This document shows positions 24,542-32,483 of a stretch of 64,000 nucleotides of DNA, piece by piece. The position numbers and the translations under genes were made by a program. The stretch spans positions 1 through 64,000 of the forward strand of contig CADDZH010000012.1 in NCBI GenBank assembly GCA_902812455.1, written 5' to 3'. The notes beneath the pieces are model-generated. The model made no database searches. It was not told where the DNA came from and saw only the letters and a list, made by a program, of their open reading frames with translations. Origin of the DNA: Chloroflexota bacterium. Lineage in GTDB: Bacteria; Chloroflexota; Ktedonobacteria; Ktedonobacterales; Ktedonobacteraceae. The first letter of the stretch is position 1. Each line of letters starts with the position of its first letter.

Positions 24542-26638
24542 ATGCCAACTTCTCGCAAACTCACGCTTGACGACCTGTGGACCTTCAAAACGTTAGGGAA
24601 TATTGCTGTTTCTCCTGATGGCAGGCGGATCGCATTTGTCTTGCATAGCACCGATAAGGCGAGCAATGAATTTCGCAGTGCCATCTGGCTGCTCTCCCTT
24701 GATGAGCAAGGGCAGGCTGCCGGTGATGCGCGCCAGCTCACCAGCGGCACCAAAAGTGATACTAATCCGGCCTGGGCACCGGATAGCCGGCGCCTGCTTT
24801 TCCTTTCCAACCGTGAAGGGGAGAAGAACCAGCTCTGGCTCATTGACACTATGGGCGGTGAGGCCCAAAAATTGACCAGCATGTTCCGTGGGGTCAACGA
24901 GGCCGCATGGTCTCCTGATGGTCAGTGGATCGCATTTACGGCCATGGTAGCGCCTGACGACGATGACGATGTATTGATGGGGCGTAAAATACTCAATGCC
25001 GATGAGAAAAAGAAGTTCGAGGAAGAAGAGCGTGTTCGCTTGCGCACCATCACAACCATTCGCTACCGCCTGGATGGTCGCGGTCTCTTTGATACATTCA
25101 GCCAGGTGTTTGTTATGCCTGCACCCGCTGCTTCCGGGGATGTTAGCATCGACCCTTCTACTATTCGCCGTCTCACTTCCGGTGATTTCGACGATACACA
25201 GCCGGCCTGGACACCTGATAGCAAGGAGATAAGTGTGCTATGCAATCGCGATGAGAGCCGGCATAGTTCTCATGTGCTGGCCGATGTATGGTTGATCAAC
25301 TGCGAAACAGAAGATGCTCGCTGCCTTACTGACAATACGCTGGAGATTTCCAGCTATGCATGGTCGCCCGATGGCGAGCAGGCCATAGCAGTCGGGGCGA
25401 AGGATCAAATGACCTACGGGCGCAGCTCTCCCCGCCTCTGGCTGATTTCACGGGATGCTGGCCCTATCCAGTGCTTGACGGCTGATTTCGATCACGAGAC
25501 CATCCCTGCCGCCGGTGATTTCGCTTTCCCCGGCCCTTATCACCCACAATGGAGCGGCGACGGTGAGCATATCTATTTCATTGCCACTGAACGCGGGTGT
25601 AGCAATGTTTGTCGCCTGGATATGCGCACAAAGGCAATCGCTCCTATCACCTCTGGCGAGCGGCTCATCTATACGCTCTCACTTTTACCAGATCAGCAGC
25701 GGCTCGTGATAGCGCAAGAATATCCTGATCACCTGGTCGAATTGTACGGTTTGCCTTTACCCAAAGAAAATCAAGGGAATAATGAAGCAGCGCGCCTCAC
25801 TCATCTGTATGATCGACAGATGGGCGAGTTCGCGTGGAGCAGATCAGAGCGCATTCGCTACCAGGGAATGGATGGCGATGAGATTGATGGCTGGCTGGTA
25901 CACCCGGCAGGAGCTCGCGAGGGTACCCGATATCCGCTCCTGCTTAACATTCATGGCGGGCCGCACTGGGCCTTTGGCGTCGGATTGGATCCTATCATGC
26001 AATATATGGCTGCTCAAGGCTTTGCCATCTTCTATTGCAATCCGCATGGCAGCACAGGCTGTGGAGAAGCTTTCATGCGCTCCGTGCTTGGCGACTGGGG
26101 CGGGAAAGATTTCCAGGATATCATGCGCGGCGTCGATGAGTGCATAGCGCGAGGCGTGGCTGACCCGCAAAGGCTGGCTGTGACAGGTTATAGTTATGGC
26201 GGCTTCATGACCATGTTCATCATTGGGCACACCGATCGCTTCAAAGCGGCTGTGCCAATGGCCGGAGTTTCCAATCTTTCCAGCTTTGTGGGTTCTTCAG
26301 ATATCGGTTTCTGGATGGTCTTACAATCGAAGGGCTATCCCTGGGATCCGGAGCGCGAGGCTTATTATCGCGAGCGCTCCCCGATCACCTCTGCTGCTCG
26401 TGTGACCACGCCGGTGCGCTTCATTCATCCCGAACATGACCTGCGCTGCCCTATCGAGCAGTCCGAGCAATTTTACATGACGCTGAAGATGATGGGGAAG
26501 GTGCCGGTTGATTTTGTGCGCAGCCCGGCTTCCTGGCACGCCAGCACCACAAAACCGAGCCAGTACTTTGCGCGCTGGGAGAAGATGCTGGAGTGGTTCC
26601 GCAAATACGTGGAGATTCGTGCGGAGGAGTATGATTAG
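24542..26638 (+). CDS. S9C-type acylaminoacyl peptidase / oligopeptidase
   Basis: 698 residues. Residues 1 to about 420 form a beta-propeller made of TolB/DPP-like blades (SPDGRRIAF, APDSRRLLFLSNR, SPDGQWIAFTA, TPDSKEISVL). Residues 430-698 are an alpha/beta hydrolase with the full triad: Ser551 in GYSYGGF, Asp633 in HPEHDLRCP and His666 in SWHAS. The enzyme cleaves acylated or short peptides inside the cytoplasm; there is no signal peptide. Its last four bases overlap the stop of the convergent DUF433 gene. Confidence 0.92.
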   Translation: MPTSRKLTLDDLWTFKTLGNIAVSPDGRRIAFVLHSTDKASNEFRSAIWLLSLDEQGQAAGDARQLTSGTKSDTNPAWAPDSRRLLFLSNREGEKNQLWLIDTMGGEAQKLTSMFRGVNEAAWSPDGQWIAFTAMVAPDDDDDVLMGRKILNADEKKKFEEEERVRLRTITTIRYRLDGRGLFDTFSQVFVMPAPAASGDVSIDPSTIRRLTSGDFDDTQPAWTPDSKEISVLCNRDESRHSSHVLADVWLINCETEDARCLTDNTLEISSYAWSPDGEQAIAVGAKDQMTYGRSSPRLWLISRDAGPIQCLTADFDHETIPAAGDFAFPGPYHPQWSGDGEHIYFIATERGCSNVCRLDMRTKAIAPITSGERLIYTLSLLPDQQRLVIAQEYPDHLVELYGLPLPKENQGNNEAARLTHLYDRQMGEFAWSRSERIRYQGMDGDEIDGWLVHPAGAREGTRYPLLLNIHGGPHWAFGVGLDPIMQYMAAQGFAIFYCNPHGSTGCGEAFMRSVLGDWGGKDFQDIMRGVDECIARGVADPQRLAVTGYSYGGFMTMFIIGHTDRFKAAVPMAGVSNLSSFVGSSDIGFWMVLQSKGYPWDPEREAYYRERSPITSAARVTTPVRFIHPEHDLRCPIEQSEQFYMTLKMMGKVPVDFVRSPASWHASTTKPSQYFARWEKMLEWFRKYVEIRAEEYD

Positions 26639-26865
26639 GAATTGCCTTCTTCGGTTAGTCGCTGCGCGGCATAGCCTAACGCTGCGCGTATGTCCTCGGG
26701 TTGTAGGTAATATTCGTAGATTACCTCGTCGATGCTCATGCCGCCAGCGAGCTTTTCCAGCACAAGTGCCACCGGTACTCGAGTTCCCTTGATAACTGGC
26801 TTACCATGGAGAATATCCGGGTCAGAGATAATCCCTGGGTACAATTCTACTGCTTGCTTAGACAT
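26635..26865 (-). CDS. DUF433 protein, orphan antitoxin-like
   Basis: 76 residues, typical DUF433: PGIISDPDILHGKPVIKGTRVPVALVLEKLAGG then a winged-helix half (EDIRAALGYAAQRL). DUF433 proteins are usually the antitoxin of pairs with a DUF5615 PIN-like toxin. No such partner lies on either side, so this one is solitary. It overlaps the S9 peptidase stop by four bases on the opposite strand. Confidence 0.88.
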   Translation of the reverse strand: MSKQAVELYPGIISDPDILHGKPVIKGTRVPVALVLEKLAGGMSIDEVIYEYYLQPEDIRAALGYAAQRLTEEGNS

Positions 26866-26957
26866 TTGTTACCCCTCTCGTGTTTTACGAAGTAGATAAA
26901 AATTCTTCCGTAATAAGCACTTCTTAATTATACTACTACAGCCGGCAACAAACTACT

Positions 26958-28352
26958 TTATCGCACGCTCCTCACCTGCTTGATCACCAGCGTTCCCAGG
27001 CCGAAGTAGAAGATGGTCACGATGAATAATGTCGTATAGCCAATGTGATTGGGGAGGGTGTGCATCAACTGGAGCAGAACGCCACCGATGGTGATGCCGA
27101 TCACTTGCGGCAGGATGCCCATGGCAGACCAGATGCCCATGAACTTGCCGGCTTCATCGGTTGGTGGCAAGGCGTCGGTGGTCAGCGCCCAATCGACGCT
27201 GGTGTATGCTCCGTAACCAATGCCGAAGAATGCGCCTGCTATGAGGGCAGCGTACTGGTTTTGGAAGATGATGAAGATCGCGCAGACAATCGTCATCATC
27301 GCGCCTGAGATGTAGACCATGCCTTTGCGTCCCCAATGGTCTGATATCCAGCCGGCGATAACCGAGGTCGGCAACGCCATCAGCAGCAGGATAGGCAAGA
27401 AGAGCGTCCCGGAGAATTGCTCGCCGGAAAAGGGTGTGTTGAGAATGATCGTCCTCACGCCGCGACCACCCAGCACGTCGTCAAAATAATATTGGAGAAA
27501 ATAAAAAATGCCCCAGATTCCCATCATTACGAGCAGGCGGGCGAGCAATACCCATGAAAGATCGGGATAGCGACCCGGTTTGAAGAAGAATTTTCGTAAT
27601 ACTGGCATAAGTCGAAAATGAGCGCGCTCTGCGCTCTGTAAAGGTACCTCTTTCACAGTGAGCACAGTGTAGGCCACGAAGATGATCTGGACGATAGCAA
27701 TGAACATGAAAATATCTACGATCTCATTCCTGTACATGGGCAATGGATCGTTTTTGTTGACGATGATCCCTGCAACGACCGATCCGATAATCGTGCCGAG
27801 CAAGGTCAGAAGACCATTGAAGCCTGCGGTCAATCCGCGCTGGTTTTGCGGTACCTTGTCGGCGATGATCGCACTCCACGGAGAGTTTGCCAGGTTGTTG
27901 CTGAACTGTAAGAGGAGGAACAGCAGGGCAAAGATGAGTAAGAGAACCGCGTGAGAAGATGTAAAGCTGGGAGAGTAGGCAAAAGCGATGAGGACGGCAA
28001 TATTGAGGATGGTGCCAATGATCATGAAGGGGCGACGACGGCCCATGCGGAACGTAGCGTAGTCGGAGATCGCGCCAACCAGGGGATTGACCACGACGGC
28101 TACGAGCGTTCCCCACGTGACCACGAGCACGAGGTTGATATCTTTCTGGGCCGGGTCGAGCAGTTTGGCGACCATGCTGGGGATAACGATGGCAAGCAGC
28201 GCCTGCCAGTGAATGTTGTTCGCGAACCAGAAAACGTTGAGATTGATCTGCTCGAAGAGGGAAACGCGGCGAGGCAAGGTCGTAGCTGCCGGGCTGGTTT
28301 GGACGGGCGCAATGAATTGCGCCCCTACGCCTGGCTTGTCAATACTCTCCAT
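26958..28352 (-). CDS. MFS/GPH-type sugar:cation symporter
   Basis: 464 residues from the ATG at 28352, preceded by GAGGGGG. About 12 helices. NPLVGAISDYATFRMGRRRPFMIIG matches the glycoside-pentoside-hexuronide signature after helix 2, and WISDHWGRKGMVYISG is the repeat in the second half. Sucrose/maltose-type symporters of this group share the RMGRRRP run. The N-terminal residues around GAQFIAP are encoded by a REP palindrome (28305-28324). Substrate likely a glycoside, but this is not proven by context. Confidence 0.83.
   Translation of the reverse strand: MESIDKPGVGAQFIAPVQTSPAATTLPRRVSLFEQINLNVFWFANNIHWQALLAIVIPSMVAKLLDPAQKDINLVLVVTWGTLVAVVVNPLVGAISDYATFRMGRRRPFMIIGTILNIAVLIAFAYSPSFTSSHAVLLLIFALLFLLLQFSNNLANSPWSAIIADKVPQNQRGLTAGFNGLLTLLGTIIGSVVAGIIVNKNDPLPMYRNEIVDIFMFIAIVQIIFVAYTVLTVKEVPLQSAERAHFRLMPVLRKFFFKPGRYPDLSWVLLARLLVMMGIWGIFYFLQYYFDDVLGGRGVRTIILNTPFSGEQFSGTLFLPILLLMALPTSVIAGWISDHWGRKGMVYISGAMMTIVCAIFIIFQNQYAALIAGAFFGIGYGAYTSVDWALTTDALPPTDEAGKFMGIWSAMGILPQVIGITIGGVLLQLMHTLPNHIGYTTLFIVTIFYFGLGTLVIKQVRSVR
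28305..28324. repeat. REP palindrome inside the GPH symporter gene
   Basis: GGGCGCAAT-GA-ATTGCGCCC, 9-bp perfect arms, followed by CCTACG. The same GTAGGGGCGCAAT palindrome type usually lies between genes. Here it is read in frame. Confidence 0.7.
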
Positions 28353-28614
28353 ATGTGCTGCCCCCTCTTTATGAATGAAAAGTGGGTAGATGCTAAGGTT
28401 ATTCATGAGGTAGACCTGATGCTAATTATACTGTTGGGTGATTGTTCTGGCAAGGTCGAAATGAAGGGAGTAGGGCCGTTCAAAGCCGGAAAGATCTAAC
28501 TTCCAAAAACCTATTGCTCTGATCGCTGTATAATGGTACACTGATAATAAGTGAAGGAAAGCGAGCTGAGAAATTCATACCCGATATTCATATCTTTAAG
28601 GGTGAGAGAAAACC

Positions 28615-28845
28615 ATGATAAAAGCATTGGAAGAAGCATTTAAGGAAGTAGCACAGCTTCCTGAGGACGAACAACGATACATTGTTGAGATTATAAGGCA
28701 GGGAATAGCTTCAGAGAGGCGCTGGCAAGCTCTTTTTCAAGATCCCAGGTCTGAACGCCTCCTGGAAAAGCTGGTAACCGAGGCACTTGCAGAAGATGCG
28801 GCTGGGGAGACAGAAGAGATTCGTGGAGAGAACTTTCTCTCATGA
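28615..28845 (+). CDS. Antitoxin-like partner of a RelE-type toxin
   Basis: 76 residues, acidic and helical: ALEEAFKEVAQLPEDEQRYIVEII, then SERRWQALFQDP and EKLVTEALAEDAAGETE. No DNA-binding motif of the known antitoxin classes is obvious, but small acidic proteins of this pattern precede RelE-like toxins elsewhere. The stop codon overlaps the toxin start (ATGA), the usual arrangement of toxin-antitoxin pairs. Confidence 0.75.
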   Translation: MIKALEEAFKEVAQLPEDEQRYIVEIIRQGIASERRWQALFQDPRSERLLEKLVTEALAEDAAGETEEIRGENFLS

Positions 28846-29111
28846 AGTCGAAGCGCAGCAAGCAATTTCGTGCCCTTTTTGCAGAATTGCCAGAGTCAGT
28901 ACAACGGCAGGCAAATGAAGCCTACCGACTCTTTCGAGCCAATCCCTCACATCCCAGCTTAGCTTTTAAGCAAGTCAGTCCTCGCGGCCCTGTCTATTCG
29001 GTGCGCATAGGTCTTCATTATCGCGCCCTTGCTATCCGCAAGCCAGACTATCTTCTCTGGTTCTGGATTGGATCCCACGCTGACTATGATAAGATGCTTT
29101 CTCGTCTGTAA
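28842..29111 (+). CDS. RelE/ParE-superfamily toxin-like protein
   Basis: 89 basic residues. The fold signature is FRALFAELPESVQRQANEAYRLFRANPSHPSLAFKQV, then VYSVRIGLHYRALAIR and a final WIGSHADYDKML, as in the HigB/RelE-like toxins that cleave mRNA or bind gyrase. Catalytic residues of ribosome-dependent RelE are not conserved enough to decide the target. Overlaps the preceding antitoxin gene by four bases. Confidence 0.82.
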   Translation: MKSKRSKQFRALFAELPESVQRQANEAYRLFRANPSHPSLAFKQVSPRGPVYSVRIGLHYRALAIRKPDYLLWFWIGSHADYDKMLSRL

Positions 29112-29192
29112 AAGAAGTATGAGTTTGCCAGGGCAGACTAGGCCCTCCCCTACCCTGATAGGTTGTGATCTATGTTAAGAGGAGATACTCTC

Positions 29193-30143
29193 TTAGTTCC
29201 AGTTCTCGACGTATTCATTCTCGCCCAGGCTCTCCAGCCAGCGCTCAAGGTCAAGAGCGGCGCGGCAGCCATCACCGGCTGCAGTGACAGCCTGGCGGTA
29301 GCGATGATCGGTTACATCGCCGGCAGCGAAGACGCCTGGGATGTTGGTCATCGTATATTCGACCGGGACAATATACCCGGCTTTGTCCATGTCGATCACG
29401 CCCTTAAACAGGTCGGTGTTCGGCTTATGCCCGATAGCCAGGAATAATCCCTGAACAGGCAGGATGCTCTCTTCGCCCGTTTTCACGTTGCGCAGTCGCA
29501 GCCCTGTGACTGCATCCTCGCCCAGCACCTCGGTCACTTCTGTATCCCAGATGAAGCTGATCTTGGGGTTCTTAAAGGCGCGATCCTGCATGATCTTGCT
29601 GGCCCGCAGGCTGTCGCGCCGGTGGATTACCGTCACATGGCTGGCATAACGGGTCAGAAATGTGGCTTCCTCCAGCGCGGTATCACCGCCACCGACAACC
29701 GCCACGTCCTTATTTTTAAAGAAAAAGCCATCACAGGTTGCACAGGCGCTCACTCCGCGACCCTGCAAGCGTTCCTCGCTAGGTAAGCCCAGCCACTTTG
29801 CGCTGGCTCCGGTGGCTATAATAACAGTGCGGGCTTTGTATTCACCTGAGTCTGCTGTAATGGTAAATGGCCGTTTACTGAAATCTACTGAGATCACGTC
29901 TTCGGGGAGCATCTCTGCCCCGAAGCGGCGGGCTTGCGCCTCAAATTTCTCCATCATCGGCGGGCCAAGAATGCCCTCTTCAAAGCCAGGATAGTTCTCT
30001 ACATCACTCGTCAGCATGAGTTGCCCGCCTGGCTGGTATCCCTGGAACATCAATACAGAGAGGTTAGCGCGCGCGGCGTAAATTGCGGCTGTATATCCTG
30101 CTGGCCCAGAACCAATAATGATCGTATCATAAAGCTTTGCCAT
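29193..30143 (-). CDS. trxB: Thioredoxin reductase
   Basis: 316 residues, standard length. FAD-binding GSGPAGYTAAIYAARA at the N-terminus, redox pair CATC (CATCDGFFF), NADPH-binding GGGDTALEEA, and the C-terminal GVFAAGDVTDHRYRQA loop. Transfers electrons from NADPH to thioredoxin. Monocistronic, with a repeat-filled leader. Confidence 0.95.
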   Translation of the reverse strand: MAKLYDTIIIGSGPAGYTAAIYAARANLSVLMFQGYQPGGQLMLTSDVENYPGFEEGILGPPMMEKFEAQARRFGAEMLPEDVISVDFSKRPFTITADSGEYKARTVIIATGASAKWLGLPSEERLQGRGVSACATCDGFFFKNKDVAVVGGGDTALEEATFLTRYASHVTVIHRRDSLRASKIMQDRAFKNPKISFIWDTEVTEVLGEDAVTGLRLRNVKTGEESILPVQGLFLAIGHKPNTDLFKGVIDMDKAGYIVPVEYTMTNIPGVFAAGDVTDHRYRQAVTAAGDGCRAALDLERWLESLGENEYVENWN

Positions 30144-30473
30144 GATTGCGGTATGCCTCTCTTATCCACGTAATCGTTCTGTTTGTGATAACGTGCAGGG
30201 AGGGTATTTTATTCCCTTGCTATCTATTGTACCAGCCTGTTATGGGGTAGATATTTAGAGATAAGCCCGGACAGCGCTTCCTATGGAACAGCCGGCACGT
30301 CAACACATGTCATGTTGAGCGAAGCGAAACATCTGAGCCGATCGACTGAGATCCTTCGCTTCGCTCAGGATGACATGAGAGAATCCCTTCTTGCAAGATA
30401 TTGGCTGGCGTGATACGCTACTGTGCGGGCTTCTAGAGAAAGCCAGCGATATGCAAAATCATAGGAAAATCTA
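30144..30473. other. Gene-free interval, divergent leaders plus a REP palindrome
   Basis: 330 bases between trxB and the ABC-F gene. Apart from the palindrome at 30307-30375 and the two promoter regions, I see nothing. Confidence 0.6.
30307..30375. repeat. Large REP-type inverted repeat
   Basis: Arms at 30307-30328 and 30354-30375 (TGTCATGTTGAGCGAAGCG against CGCTTCGCTCAGGATGACA) with two or three mismatches and a 25-base loop. Repeats of this GAGCGAAGCGAA type are scattered in many environmental genomes. Confidence 0.8.
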
Positions 30474-32435
30474 ATGCCAATTGTCACTGTTACAAATGTA
30501 GGGAAATCATTTGGGGCGGAGCGCATTTTTGCCGGTGTGAGCTTTTATATCAATGAGCACGATCGTATCGGGCTGGTTGGGCCGAATGGGGCCGGGAAGT
30601 CAACGCTGCTGAATATCCTGGCCGGGCGCGAGATGCCTGATGAAGGAAGCGTTGCCATCGGGCGCACTGTTCGTATTGGCTATCTCCCACAGGTGATCGA
30701 CTTTCACCCTGAGAACTCCTTGCGTAAAGAAATGCTCACGGTTTTTAGGGAGGTACGCGCCTGGGAGCAGGAACTGAACGAACTGGCTCTGGCGCTGGCT
30801 GCATCTGCATCCCAATCTGATGATGCGCTGCACGAGCAACTTCTGCAGCAATATGCTGACCTGCAAACCCGTTTTGAGCACGCAGGCGGCTATACCTATG
30901 AATATCGTGTAGACCAGGTGCTGGATGGCCTGGGATTTACTCGCGAACAACAGCAGGCTCCCGTCTCACAGCTCAGCGGAGGCCAGCAGACACGCGCCGC
31001 GCTGGGAAAATTGCTGCTGCAAGAGCCTGACCTTTTGCTGCTAGACGAGCCAACAAATCACCTCGATTTAACAGCTCTGGAATGGTTAGAAGGCTATCTA
31101 GCGAGCTGGAAGGGCGCAATGGTTGTTGTGGCTCATGATCGCTACTTCCTGGATAAAATTGTGTCGCGCACCATTGAGATAGCCTTTGGCCGCATTGAGG
31201 AGTATCCAGGAAATTATACGCGCTACCTCCAGTTGCGTGAAGAGCGCATGGAGCGACGTATGCGCGAATACGAGGAGCAGCAGGCCCATATAGCGCATAC
31301 CGAGGAGTTTATTCGCCGGTATAAAGCGGGCCAGCGCAGCCGTGAAGCACGTGGTCGTCAAAAGCTGCTGGATCGCCTGGAGCGTGTCGAGCGCCCGCAG
31401 GATTTTCCTGAGATGCGCTTTGAGTTCAGCCCGGTTGTGGATAGCGGCCAGGTTGTGCTCTCGACGCACAAGCTTGTGGTGGGCTATCCAGGTAATAACC
31501 CGGGGCATGCCGGGCCAGTTGAGTTACTCAGGGTCGCCGACCTGGAACTTTTGCGGGGTGATCGCGTTGGCCTGATCGGTCCTAACGGCTCCGGCAAAAC
31601 GACGTTGCTGCGGACGCTGATCGGCGAGCTGCCGCCCCTGAGCGGGCAGGTTCATATAGGCCATAATGTGCGTATCGGCTACTATTCGCAGACCCATGCC
31701 AACCTCAATCTTGAACGCAGTGTTATTCAGGAGATCCAGCAGGTCAGCGCCTTGAGTAACGAGGGCGCGCGAACCTTTTTGGGGCGTTTTCTCTTCTCTG
31801 GAGATGACGTATTCAAGCCCATTGCATCGTTGAGCGGGGGAGAGCGCAGCCGTGTGGCCCTGGCAAAACTGACGTTGCAGGGGGCTAATGTGCTTGTTCT
31901 GGACGAGCCGACGAACCATCTCGACCTGCCATCGCGCCAGTTCCTCGAGGAAGTCCTGGCGGACTTTGAGGGCACGCTACTCTTTGTCTCGCACGATCGC
32001 TACTTCATCGACCGCCTGGCAACGAAAGTCTGGGTTATCGAGGATGGAGTGCTGATCCCTTATCTTGGGAACTATACCGAGTATCGCACACGCAAACGCC
32101 CGCTTGTACTGGATGTTCCAGCGCTTGCCAGCAGCGCATCACGCAGGAACGGCAATACGAAAGAAGATGCGGCGGCAGCCAGGCTCTCTACCTCACGAGT
32201 TAAATCAAGCACAAAGAAAAGTAGTAAGGCAAAAGTTCGCACCCTGGAGGATGTCGAGCGGGATGTCGAAGAGGCCGAGGCGCAGGTAAAAGCGATAGAG
32301 GAAGCACTGGGGCAGGCTGCACTCAACGCGGATGCTGCCAAACTGAGACAACTGGCAGCCAACTACGAGCAGGCCAGAGCGCATGTGGACGTGCTTCTTA
32401 CAGAATGGGAGCAGCTTGCAGAGACGGCAAGCTGA
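30474..32435 (+). CDS. ABC-F family ATPase
   Basis: 653 residues with two ABC modules and no membrane part. Walker A GPNGAGKST and GPNGSGKTT; signature LSGGQQTRAALG and LSGGERSRVALAKL; Walker B LLLDEPTNHLD and LVLDEPTNHLD. The interdomain linker is Arg/Glu-rich, and a charged coiled coil (VEEAEAQVKAIEEALG) forms the C-terminus, as in Uup/EttA-type proteins. ABC-F proteins act on the ribosome in translation or antibiotic protection; nothing nearby points to a resistance role. Confidence 0.93.
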   Translation: MPIVTVTNVGKSFGAERIFAGVSFYINEHDRIGLVGPNGAGKSTLLNILAGREMPDEGSVAIGRTVRIGYLPQVIDFHPENSLRKEMLTVFREVRAWEQELNELALALAASASQSDDALHEQLLQQYADLQTRFEHAGGYTYEYRVDQVLDGLGFTREQQQAPVSQLSGGQQTRAALGKLLLQEPDLLLLDEPTNHLDLTALEWLEGYLASWKGAMVVVAHDRYFLDKIVSRTIEIAFGRIEEYPGNYTRYLQLREERMERRMREYEEQQAHIAHTEEFIRRYKAGQRSREARGRQKLLDRLERVERPQDFPEMRFEFSPVVDSGQVVLSTHKLVVGYPGNNPGHAGPVELLRVADLELLRGDRVGLIGPNGSGKTTLLRTLIGELPPLSGQVHIGHNVRIGYYSQTHANLNLERSVIQEIQQVSALSNEGARTFLGRFLFSGDDVFKPIASLSGGERSRVALAKLTLQGANVLVLDEPTNHLDLPSRQFLEEVLADFEGTLLFVSHDRYFIDRLATKVWVIEDGVLIPYLGNYTEYRTRKRPLVLDVPALASSASRRNGNTKEDAAAARLSTSRVKSSTKKSSKAKVRTLEDVERDVEEAEAQVKAIEEALGQAALNADAAKLRQLAANYEQARAHVDVLLTEWEQLAETAS

Positions 32436-32483
32436 TAGAACCATGATGGTTGTGATGCTATTCACCAACCCTTTCGAAGCTGC

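Noticed and set aside
26635..26865. Half of a DUF433/DUF5615 toxin-antitoxin pair
   Set aside because: No DUF5615 frame on either side; reported as an orphan only.
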